Shown piece after piece: positions 51,001 to 62,600 of a stretch of 64,000 nucleotides of DNA. The translations under genes and the position numbers were made by a program. Under the pieces are notes generated by a model. The model saw only the letters and a program-made list of their open reading frames with translations, was not told the origin of the DNA and did no database searches. This DNA comes from Thunnus maccoyii (taxonomy: Eukaryota; Chordata; Actinopteri; Scombriformes; Scombridae). The stretch is from NCBI RefSeq assembly GCF_910596095.1, contig NC_056550.1:5294501-5358500 (forward strand), given 5' to 3'. How positions within the stretch are numbered: position 1 is the first letter of the stretch; every line of letters starts with the position of its first letter.

Positions 51001-54000
51001 TGTTTGTTTGTTTTTTACAGGTTTGAGGCTCTGTTTAGGATTCCAGGTTACAACTTTGATAAAGAGACTGAGTGTTTCAACCTGGGCCAAATGTTTTTAA
51101 TTCTGATCAAAAATCAGTCAAATCAATTACACAACACACAACACTGATGGACTGTCAATGTATTTTGTATTTGTAATCACTGTAGATCATTTTTGACAGA
51201 TTTTCTGTCAAATAATAAAACATGAAAACATCTGTTTGCAAGCACAATGTACATTGTTTTCTGGCTTGACTCTGATATTTGGGTGTATGTGTTTATGTGT
51301 GTGTCAGTGTCTTTGTGTGGCAAAGCCCTCACCCAGGCTGGACTTTGATAGCAGCCTCCACAGCATTGCGGACGTCTTTCCGGCCTCCATCTGGACAATA
51401 AGCCAAGACAGTGCTGGCCCCTGGTGACTGCACTGCCACACTGCAGCCAGACACTGCTTTACATGTCTTACCACCGACAAACTGCAGGTAGGGCTTAGGG
51501 GCACTGAGGAGAGAGGAGGGAGGAAGGGAGTGATGCATTGTGGACAAATATGAACATGTATGTAAGGAAGCAGAGAATATTATCTCCTTAACCTTGCATG
51601 TATTATATTATGCTTTTATTATGATACTGAACATATTTTAAAAATGTGCTTATTATACAGTTATGAGGTCTTGTGATACCTTATGTTCAAGACTTTACGT
51701 AAAGAGAGCATTACAAAACAAACCTGGCAGAGTCTGAATCATCAGGAATAATAACTGGGGAGACTGCTGTTCCAAACTTTGCGTAGTCCATAGAGACAGG
51801 CGAGGAGCGAGGAAGAGGAGGAGAGGAAGAAGAGGATGGGCGTAGAAACTGGTACAGACCCTGACAGATAGCAGAGAACAGGTCAACATACAGTACAAGA
51901 TTCTTACGCCTGGAGGTTAAACAGTTATGCTTGAAGGCTACAGTAGATGATGTCTATGGAGATACAACTGACAAAATGTAAAGTCAAAAAATATAATCAA
52001 ATACATTAATAATATTTAGTTAAAATCTAAAAATTAAAATAACGCTTTATATGTTTCCGTTATCACCAATCAGTTGACAAAATAAATTCAAACTTAATTT
52101 ATTTAACTTATACTTACATCTATATCATTTTCCTATGTTTTGACACACATTTAGGAATTTATCTTTCCCCTATTTTCCCCAAACAACATTTCCCATTTTA
52201 TTCACCACATTTTCAGTTTTCCTAATGCTTGTATGATAATGAGATGGGCAAATGTGCAACATCAGTGGAGCAAATGAGAGCTGTGTAGCTAGCTAGCTTA
52301 ACTGAAAACAAACTGAGCACCAGCCTTTGCAGCTATCTACATGGCTGCAGCTATGTTTTGTCATACAACTACCCCATAGAGGTGTAACGGAACATAGTCC
52401 ATCAATGATCCATACGGATTGCCCCCCACAGTTCAGCACACATGTGAACCGCGGTTTAATTGCAATTTAATGTATCATTGGAGACAAATTAAACAAACTG
52501 CTGCAGCTACAAGTCATGGACAGGCAGTGTGTCGCTAACACAGATTTTAAAGAGTAAGAGCCAAACCAGCATCTAACAGGTCCAAAGTGACATCTGCAGG
52601 TAACTTAAGTTTTCATGCTGTTTAGCTATCTAGCTGCTGATGTAATGTTAATTATCCATATACACTGCCCACATACTAATGTAGCATCTGTAGATAAAGA
52701 ATTTTAACTGGCAAGCTAACACTATACAAAGTTAGCTAGCCAACGCTTCTTAGAGGATAGAAGAAGAGCTTCTATCTTCATAACATTATCTTCATCTTTA
52801 TATGCATGTCCTGTCTTTTACTACATTTTGTCAGTTTTGGGACTCAATGGTTTCTTCTGTCATTGTGTTTTGTGAGAAACTACTGAAGCCAACCTCCTGT
52901 CCTCCGTCGGTGCAGGTGCCGCTGTCTTTGTGACCAGAGACGGGCAGACTGGGGTCAGACATAGAGTGGGAATTCACCCACACTGAGCCAACTGACAGAC
53001 TGCAGAGAGAGGAAGAAGGAGATAAGAAGAAGGAGAGAAGTATTACATTAGTCAGATACCAAATGTACATTCACAATTCAATTCAAGTCTTCGAGCTACC
53101 CATAAATTACTGAAAATATCAGGACTTGTGTTGCCTGTAAAGACAACAAAGGAAAAAAGTGAAAGAAATTTATGGAGGGGAGAAGAAAGGCAAGAGAGAT
53201 GGGAAAGAGACTAAAATGAAGGTAAAACAAGGAAAAAGTGAAGAGTAATTTGGAAGAAGACATGCAAAGTGGATGAAAAGAAGGAACGAAGAGACATATT
53301 CAAGAAAAATAAGTGGAAGATAGGGTAGGAAAACAAATAAAAGAAGGGAAAAAGAGGAAGATGAAAAGAGGAAATGTATGAGTGTGTAAATGTGTGTAGC
53401 TACTTCTTAGCTGTCTCCAGAGCCAGGGTGAGGTCTTCAGTCCAGATGGAGGCTGCCTGGCCATGTGGACTGTGGTTCCCTGTGCAGAACAGAGACCGTT
53501 ACTGTGGCTCAAGTGGAAATTCAATAATAAAACACAGTATATTATTACTCTGAAATCTTTTGATTGAACAGAGAAGTCAAAATCTTCACTCATGCATCTG
53601 CATCCACAGAGACTTCTTACCCAGGGTCACTGCCTCTGTGTTGCTTCTGAAGGTCATGAGAGGCAGCAGCGGTCCAGCAGAGGGGGTGACCACATATGGA
53701 GAGGAGGGAGCTGCTCCACAGAACACTGTGGGAGGGTACTGGGCGCCTGAAGGGGGGGCAGAACAGGACTGAATCAACTGAGGAGAGACAGAAAGAGAGA
53801 GAAATAAGTTATTCATTCATTAAGGAAGCAATCCACACACCTGTAGGTTACAGCTTCTCAAATATGAAGAGCGGCTTGCTTTTCTTTACGGTTTATATAT
53901 CACCATAAAGTCAAAACTTTTTGACTGGTCAGACAAATGGCTCTTTTCCACAGCGGGAACTTAACAACCCCTAGCCTGAACTTTTAAGAACCTGTACAGT

Positions 54001-57000
54001 TTTGGTGTTAGGTTCTGCCTTGTGTTTCACAATGTGTTTTCCATTGTGTTTTACAAACCGCATATACATGCATATACATAATTGGTGTATCGATGTAGCG
54101 TTTGGTCACGCTACCCTGATACTTAGTGGAAGAAAATAGCTAATTACTAAAAATTTCACATGATTTTGAAAATACCAGTGATAACCTGGGAACATGTGCT
54201 GGGAAATGTAGGTAAACAAGCAACATAGTCCTCAGTGCTGTGCATACAATCCACAGTTTACACAGACAACAAAACAACAAGGCAACACAACCTGCATGTT
54301 GGATATTCTGAATCAGAATAGAAAATGAGCTGTTGTATTTCTTTCACCTGAGAGTACCTGGAACTTGGATTGATTTGGATTTAGTACCATCTCCTCAGCA
54401 GCGCTGAAATTTAGGTTCAGGAACTCATTCCCAAAGCGGGGGGAGAACCAGAACAAAAGCAGAACTAGTGACAATGGCTAAACATAAAGTTAGGTTGTTC
54501 CTGTAGTAGAAAAGGTCTAAATGTTAGCTATGTTAAGACAGCACTGTGGACTGCGGTAAAGCCTTGATGGACATTTTTTATTATTTTTGATACTTCACAG
54601 GCTTAATGATTATCATATGAAGAAGTAAATAGGTTTATTGACAGAAAAAAAAAACAAATTGGTTGCAGCTCTACTTGGATGAAATGTGTTCTAGCAAAAG
54701 TTTAAGTAAATAAATTAATTTTAAAATCGGGTTCATTTCCATCACCTATATTATAGTGATAGTGTGAACATCACTGCAGTTGAGCACAGCTCTTCAAAAA
54801 GTTTTTGCGACTAACCGTGGCCCCCTGCTGCTGAGCCTCCTGTACTGCAGCGTCCACTAGAACCCTTTCTCCATCACTGGGCAGGGCCACACACTTCATC
54901 CCCGCCATGCGCAGCCTAAGCCGTGCCACGACACTGTCCAACACATTCTCCTGCACGCACAACACCCAGTGCACCTGAGAGGAGAGAGGAAGAGAGGATG
55001 AGACTGGAGGACATCTGGTCTGATATGATGCCATGAGACACACTCCATCACCGGATAGTGGATACTTTTTTTGCGTGAATCACCTCTTTCTTCTTCTTAA
55101 AGGCAGTCTCTATCGCTCCATCCACGGCGCTGTCGATGTCAGCTGACTCGAAGATGATGAAAGGACATGTGGCGCCAATGCACGGGGAGACAGAGACTGG
55201 AACACCCATCCCTGCCGTGGCCCTACACAGCGTCACTCCATCCTGAGCGAGAAAAGACATACTTATCATGATTTGGGAAATTTTAGTAACATTAACTCTG
55301 GTTAGAAATGCAATTTTCTCACACACACACCTTCTTGTTGCCGCTGTAGGTAACATAGCTGATGCTAGGGTTCTGGGCCACTTTGACACCCAGCGTCATG
55401 TCATTTCCTGTTACAACATTAAAGGCCCCAGCTGGAAGGCCTGCTGCCATAAAAAGCTGTGCCAAAAGGAGCACTGGAGGGGCGGTGCTGCGACCAGGGA
55501 CAACGATGACAGAGTTGCCTAGAAGGAAGCAGATTTCAATTATAACAGAACAGCTCTGAACAAAATTTACATAAAACAAAAACATGCGTTCAATCGTAAT
55601 TTACATAAGATCGTTTTTAATGTGTATCTCTTTATAACAGTGAGTGTTTGTTACCCATGGCCAGTGCTGGTAAGACTTTGAGCATAAGGGAATAAAGAGA
55701 GCAGTCATCAGAGACAACTACTGTCACCACACCTGGAAAACAGGAACAAACAAACTAAATACAAAATCTCACACTAAAACTTAATTTGTGCATACATATA
55801 AACACCCCCGTGTTCCCTCACCCAGTGGTGTCCAGTTTGTGATGAGAGTGTCTCTGAGCTGAGCCCAGCTGCTGTAGAACTGCAACAGTCTGACGAGGGT
55901 GGAGGGGGAGCAGGAGGCCTCGCACAGCTCACATAGCTCCGACACACACTGAGCGTGCTGCCCGAGAACACTCACGAGCCTATTGTTGCAGGACAGACAA
56001 CAAGCAAACAAACATATCAGGCCAGTGGAATGGCACTAAACTTTATAACAGTGCTGGGATGCAAAATGACGGATGAAACGCAGGAAGGAGAGTTTGGCAT
56101 ACTTGAGCAGCACTTTGGCCCTCTGGTAGCAGGACAGGCCACTCCAGGCCTTGTAACCGTTAACAGCAGAGGAGGCACACTGGGAAATATCATCCTCCAC
56201 AGCGCACACCGTGCTGCACACATTACCACCTGGAGAGCAGAGGGGACTTTTTAGTTGAAGTTTATTCTTCATTTTGTGTGACAGCAATCAATTTTAGTGA
56301 TCTAACGTGTTAATTCAGCTGATACTTAATATCTACAATAGGTTGCTCAGGTCTATAAGAGTCATACTGTCAGAAAGTTTGATCCTCTACCAAAGGAGCT
56401 AAATCTCAGAGCTCTGTGTACGCTGTGTTGGCCTTCTATGCTCTTTAAACTCAGGCTGCTCTTACCTTTAGAGTCCACCAGGGAGCGAGTCTGTCTGTCT
56501 GCGGGACGGACAAACTTGCCATCAATGAACAGACCCAGAGAACGGGAATGATGATCCAGCCAGGCCTGATGGAGAAGAGAAGAGAGTTAACAGACAATAT
56601 TCACAATGACACCATTATGATGACAAATAGACAGCTGTCCTTGAAAGGAATAAACTAAATCACAGAAATGAAGAGCCTAGTATGCTTTTAACACCAATTC
56701 ACCGAAATGACTCTACATGAGGCCAAACTAAGACTGTACATGACAGATACCCAAAATGCTGACGTTTGATTGGTCAGGAAGAAACCACCTCTGCTGGACA
56801 GTAACTGATAAAAGGTAGGTAGGCAAGGTAGAGCGCGTCAACTATTTACAGACAGACGACCAAAGTACAGTACTGACCTTCTCCATGAACCACTCACCCT
56901 GCTCATCTCTGGTTAGCAACACACACCAAACTAAAGCTGCTCTGATATTCAGTGATGTAAAGATTCACTGCTATATAAACATTATATTCATACTGAGGTT

Positions 57001-58453
57001 TAACAGCAATATGGGAATCAGTCTTTTATTTTGGCTGCTGGTATTTTGTGAATTGGGGAATCAGTAATTTTGTGATTTTCCTATCTAACAGAATGTCACC
57101 TGTCAAATTGGTCTATTTAAACTAACTAACAACTAGAAGGTGCCCTGATTTCTCTCCAAGTGTTTCTCACCACAACGCATCGCATGTATCATTGAGGCCT
57201 GACAAACATGTTGGATGCATTTCCTTCCTCATAAAATGTTTGCAAAACTGATACTTATTTATTTTTAATCCTAAATTGTTCACATCCATGTTTGCTAGCT
57301 CTCTTCTTCACTGGCTTTACTGACGCATTATCACCGCCTACTGTTGATCAGAGGACTAGCACTAGGATTAGCACCGATAAAAACAAAACAGGGACCCACC
57401 TTTGAAAGCTACTAGTGCTAGTAGTGGTCCAACACTCCACAGTGTTCCTTTAAGATGGGCTATGTAAAATGGGTCTATATCATGGATGTATTTAGAAAAA
57501 CTGGCCCCATTCTCACATATGAAAATTGCTTGCACCAAAAAAGTTTTCCCAGCCTCCGCAGAGTTCCAGGTTTTCTGGCCCATGGAGAATGAGCACTAGA
57601 GTGCTTCTCCGGAAGAGCCGGTCGAGAACATGCACATCAGAGACTTCTTCTGGCCGAGCCAGCTGATGTCCAGGTTGGCTCCCCACACATGAACGACAGA
57701 ATAATTTAATGATATAGCTTCTCTAGATTTCCCAGAATTTATTGGACATAATGGATCAAATTCTGATTATACAAATACTCATTTTGGGCTGTTTGTGACG
57801 CTCAATTTGTGCAGCTGTGTCTTTTGTAATGACCTGAGTTGAGTCAGGTGAAGCTGCAATATAGAGTGTGACCACTACGCCCAACAAATGAAAGAGCGAA
57901 GTGGTTGCAGGGAGCAAAGGTGAGGAGAACAATGTCAGTGTGCATGTCTGTCAATATCCATCTGTATGTCAACTGCATGTACTCTAGTCTAAGTCAGAGA
58001 GATAGTGGTCTGAACGTAAAGAGAAAATTCACCCGAAAAAAAAAAAACATACTTAAGTGTCCAAAATGAGTGGAAATTTGAATGCCCAATTCTGTTTCAG
58101 GGTGAAGATTCCCTTAAGTGGAAACGTGTCCATCCATCAGATTTTCACCCTTGACATTTCCTAACAAACTACTGTACAGTCTAAGTCACATGTTTGCCCT
58201 GTGAGTTACAGTCAGCTCACTGTTAATGAACTTCACATGGGTCAAAGCGTCTAACAGGGATATGCTATCCATGGGAAGCAGTAAAACATGTCCGATAATT
58301 GTCAGTAAGATCTTCTAACTCGTTGCATCTCTCTAATGAATTAGATTGATACTATAACGTTACCTGTGCAGTGGCAGAGCTGGAATTTGCTGCGGGTCCG
58401 TACTCCATGTTATGAAAGATATCGTGCACTGTCTTGGCGGTGCTTCCAGCCAT
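48057..58453 (-). CDS. aldh16a1: Aldehyde dehydrogenase 16 family member A1 (probable pseudoenzyme)
   Basis: Seventeen exons, in transcript order 58453-58364, 56565-56466, 56229-56103, 55979-55822, 55732-55655, 55518-55331, 55242-55084, 54974-54816, 53777-53621, 53479-53404, 52999-52894, 51860-51724, 51503-51333, 50565-50361, 50232-50047, 48649-48524 and 48230-48057, join in frame to 798 residues (human about 802). ALDH16 is a fused, double-ALDH-domain protein. The N-terminal domain (about 1-500) keeps the fold landmarks LPALAMGNSVIVVPG, GLPAGAFNVVTG and GSVWVNSHSMSDPSLPVSG. The second, partial domain (about 520-798) has PEALGVVGVILPD, NAVVMVPS and DLPAGLVNIITG. The catalytic Cys is Glu300, the general base Glu is Cys268 and the oxyanion Asn is Asp168, so dehydrogenase activity is not expected. 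Mammalian ALDH16A1 also lacks the Cys and is thought to act through protein contacts, for example with HPRT1. Confidence 0.93.
53935..54460. mobile_element. Interspersed element with inverted ends, family I, in an aldh16a1 intron
   Basis: Left TCTTTTCCACAGCGGGAACT with CTTTTAAGAACCTGTACAG; right TTTAGGTTCAGGAACTCATT with CCCAAAGCGGGGGGAGAAC. The ends look like the 'TTCCACCGCAGGAAC' fish repeat, of which a second piece is at 62885-63005. Boundaries approximate. Confidence 0.35.
54560..54672. mobile_element. MITE family C terminal fragment
   Basis: Ends in ATTGGTTGCAGCTCTA, the complement of the family C left end (AGAGCTGCAAC). Upstream text TTGATACTTCACAGGCTTAA is divergent. Confidence 0.3.
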
Positions 58454-59687
58454 AATAGTTACAAATCAGTGAGGAAGCGAATCTGTCCGGCGCTGTGTAT
58501 TCGTTTCTGGGTGGCGTTCAGGGGCAAAAATCTTTACTTTATAGCTTGTAAGATGCCGCCTGCAAGAGAGAAAAGAGAAATGACAAACAGGAAAGCTACA
58601 GAAGTCCCACTCCACGTCAAATGCAACGTGCTAGCTCGTCGCATCTCCCTCCCACTGACTGAACGTAGAACTGAACGGAGCGAGAGGCTTCACCCCTGCT
58701 TACTTCCGACTTCTAAAGCTTCGTTTGTTAGATCGGATTTAAGCAAACAAAGTAGTGTTTAAGGTTTTTATACGACAATGACAGCAATTTTAGAGATATC
58801 TTACGCATGATATAACATGTTTTGGGTTTTACCTGGTGGTACCGCTCTATAACACACATGTTTGGTCAGTAAATGAGCGTTATTTCTGTGAACAGCTAAC
58901 TGGATTCTATTTTAATAACTAATCTATTATGACTAATTTAAAAAGGTCGAGATAGTTCCCATGTTACACCGTATTTGGTGACCTATCAGGCTCTGTGACC
59001 TGCAGTGTTTGTAGAAGTATTCAGATCCTTACTCAAGTAAAAGTATCCTGCATTTAAAATCCAACATAAGTAAAAATATTACCAGCTAAATTTACTTAAA
59101 GAACTAAAGTAAAAGTTCTAATTTTGCAGAAAATTGGACTCGGTTTTCTGTACTTGTTCTTTCTGCTTTAAGTAGGATTTAAATGCAGGATTTTTATTTG
59201 TGATGAAGTATTTGAGTACTTTTTCAAACACTGCAGGTCACAGAATCTGATGGGTAACCAACTACGGTGTAACACCGGTCCTACTTTGTTCTGCTCGAGC
59301 GCACTGAAGTATGATTTTGAATATCTGAAAGTTAAGTATCAAACGAAGAAGCACCTCAACCCCATCAAATGTATGCTGGTGCACTTAATTAGTTGAATAG
59401 TTATCTAAGAAGTTGATGAAACGAACGAGTATGTCCTCCTCCCTAAACTATCTAAACGTTAAGGCCACCCTGGGTGTACCGTATCTGCCACACGGAGGGA
59501 TTTTGTCGACGTACCGAGCCGTTGTAGGAAGTGCGGAGAAATTGATGCGCCTTTTTTTTAGCTGAGTTGGCTCATGCCAAAAACTGGCGATTTGTTGCTC
59601 ATATTATTTATATATAACATTGGAAAAAAATTGCTCTCAAAGTGCGGATTAATAACCTGAGAGAAGCGACCCGTCACATCTGTGAAC
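58454..59687. promoter_or_regulatory. Head-to-head promoter interval of aldh16a1 and kat7
   Basis: The two ATGs are 1,234 bases apart on opposite strands. Both flanks (58454-58720 and 59260-59687) are comparatively CpG-rich and lack an obvious TATA box, as expected of a shared housekeeping promoter. The middle is occupied by an inverted-repeat element (58965-59277), which may separate two independent core promoters. Confidence 0.5.
58965..59277. mobile_element. Large inverted-repeat element between aldh16a1 and kat7
   Basis: The outer left arm (GTTACACCGTATTTGGTGAC, CTCTGTGACCTGCAGTGTTT) is mirrored on the right (AAACACTGCAGGTCACAGAA, CCAACTACGGTGTAAC). The arms are about 50 bases. The inner region carries ATTCAGATCCTTACTCAAGT, AAAGTATCCTGCATTTAAA and, in reverse, ATTTAAATGCAGGATTTTTA, so it is a nested hairpin. 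Noncoding. Confidence 0.6.
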
Positions 59688-62600
59688 ATGCCCCGGAGAA
59701 AGGTGAGTTGAGGCGGACGGTTGACAGCCGTTAGAGTAGCTCGGACACACACAAACATAACGTCATAGCTAATGTTAGCCGCTGTAGAGGTAAAAATAAA
59801 ACTCTGTGGATAAAACTGTGACCGCCTGCTCGTTGAAATATTACACAATATACCGTTAATGGGTTTTTTTGATGTACGTTGAATGTGAATGTCGGTTGAA
59901 TCACACAACTGAGCTGTCGTTGTGTTGTTGCTGCGCCTGCTAATGTTTATTGCTGAGTTGCAAGAATCTGTTGTTGTTTATCGAGAGTATCGAGTAAGAA
60001 GGGTTGGAAATCTGGGTTTTGCTACTTAATGATCAGATTTGTCCCCGCTGGAGGAGGACAGGGGGATGCTGACCTCTATTGCCGTCCTTAACGGCAGCTG
60101 TAAGTTAGCGGGATGAAAAGGAACAGGCTGTTCTTTGGGTCCGAGGATGGAGCGAAGGGTCCGCACCAAAACAACACTGCTATTGGACAGAATCGGGACA
60201 AGCCTTTCGCTCATTGGTCCGGCTTGCTCAAACCCCGCCTGGTCTCAATTTTCATTGGCTGCATGCAAATTAAGTGCCCAGCTTCGTGTTGTGTAGTTGT
60301 CAAATACGCTTAATGTGCGCTACTGGTTGTGTTTCTTGTTTTTAATTGTATACTGTTTGTTACCGTTTTTAAGTGCTGTTAAAATGTTATTAATGTTCAT
60401 TCGCAAATGTAAGAGAACTAGCTATAGTCATGTTATCAGCAGGCCTATTATGTTTTACATGCTGCAAATATAGCGTATTGTTTTGTTTTTAAAAAAGAAG
60501 GTTTTTCTGTTTATTATACTTATTTTGTATCTGTTTATAGCTGAAATGTCATTTTGATTCATTCACTCATTCATTTTGCTCTGTTTATATTCATTTTCTT
60601 CTGGTATATCGCGTTATAACATTTCATCATTTTTTTATAGTTATTTTTTTGGTGTCCCAATATGTCACCTTCTCACATTTAAAGTTATAACTCAAATGGG
60701 GGAAAAGAGGAGGGAAACGAACGTAATAAAGTAGTACTTCTAAGCTGAATGCAAAAAAAGAAAAATAAATAAATAAACGTTACTGTAATAAAATATTAAA
60801 TGACAGAAATAAATATACATTATATTAATAATGTTAATTATTCACTCACCATAAGAATAAGTTACTAATAGTAGGTAGCCCTATAATATCACATTGGGGT
60901 TATTATTTGAGAGGATGGAAGGGGGCCCCCCACTATGTTATTTGTGAAATGTAAATGTCATGTCTACTTGAGTCCCTTTACCCCACCCCCACCCCTTGAT
61001 TTTGGTCGCTAGTGGTAGAGGGAGAGCCCCCCATTCATTCCGTGAGACAGGCAGATTGGCAGCCTGCAGTTTCGACATGTTATGCTTCGTTTTAAACAAA
61101 AAACCTTGTGGGACATTTAGGGACATTTCATGAGTTTCAGTAATTTGATTTTGCTGAGGGTTTAGCGTTCCTGGCAGCAGTGTTCAAAGCAACTAGTCGA
61201 TTTAACAAACATCAAACTGGAAATTCACGCGAAACGTGCCCCTATGTGACAAATTTGTAAGGATAATACAAGCAGTCGGTGTTGTTTGTGGTGATGCCGA
61301 TTAGGTTTATTTGAGTATTTATTGACAAGTGAGTATTTATTGACAAGTCTGTCGTGTGGAGATGTGGAGGGGGTGATGCTCCTCCCCCAGCATGGGATCT
61401 TTGTTGGATTATCCGCTGGTAAAAAAAAAAATATATATATGTATTCATTAAAGTCACTCTCACAGATTTTTTTAAATTGATGTGACACGGTTTTTAAGTT
61501 CAAGCTTTTAGTTAAATCACACAGATTTCTCATATTGTTGATGTGGTTGTTTCCAGAGGACCGCAGGCAGCAGTTCGGACGGGACGGAGGACTCGGATTT
61601 CTCCGCCGACCTCGAGCCTGCCGAAGCTTCCGAGAGCGCGCACAGGCGCAGCAGCACGCGCCTGACTCGCGCATCACTGCGCCTCAGCCAGAACTCACAA
61701 GGTAAGTTGTTTGAAAGACGAATCATTTATTATAGGAAGTACAAACATTCACATAAACCAAGTGCACATACAGTATGTCTTACTGGAAAAAAAATAGAAA
61801 GTTGTTGATGAGGAATTATACAATATGAAGAACTGTAATTGGCTGAAAGGGAATAAAGTTAATGAGCTGTAACATCAGTATGTTAACGTTTCACTTTTCT
61901 CAAAATACAAATTACAGCTTGGTAGCACTGAAGTAATGACTTGGGTCTTACTTGAAGATGTATTTTCAATTTTCCTCAAACTCTCTATCATTATATTTTA
62001 CTATATTAATTATTATTTTTTGTATTATCTTCTTCACATAGTGCAGAGTAGAAAACATCTATTTGGACCATTAACATACAAGTTTAATTGGCCTATCTCC
62101 ATCTTAATTTGTATAATTGCCATCAAAGGAGCACTTTTAGTTTGGCTTAACTGCGTGTTTACCTGCTTAGTGTAACATTCAACTGTTAATATATAATTAG
62201 GACTCACAGAAGTTAAAGTCTAAGATCTATAATTTGCTACAGTTTATCAAAGTGACACCCAGACAGTGTGGTTGAATCAGCCTTTTATTTATTCAAGGGA
62301 TCACTCATCAGAGGATTCACCACAGTGTAATTACACCAATTTATTTTACCATTACCAACACACCAGTGTACTTCAGAACATTAGGAAGCCTCTTTGACCT
62401 ATTATCCTGCTGTTGGTATAATTAAACCTATTTATAATAGTGTAGTTTTGCTTTCTGATCTTCACCTGTTGTGAACTTCAGTAGTTACTTTTCTTTTTTA
62501 TTCTTACATTTTTTTATTGTACTTATATTTATTATAAAGCTAAACATTACTACTTTCAGTGTAATTTCATTTATATGGGTCATTTGAATTAGGAAGGGTG

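Noticed and set aside
58412-58762. 116-codon plus-strand frame across the aldh16a1 first exon
   Set aside because: It runs antisense to the true start exon, has no recognisable domain, and its composition looks random.
60026-60313. Overlapping short frames on both strands in kat7 intron 1, considered as a histone-like gene because of the CCAAT/octamer cluster
   Set aside because: Neither frame resembles a histone or any known protein.
61225-61677. 150-codon minus-strand frame
   Set aside because: Its N-terminal part is the antisense of the kat7 exon at 61557-61701; the rest crosses intron and a tandem duplication.
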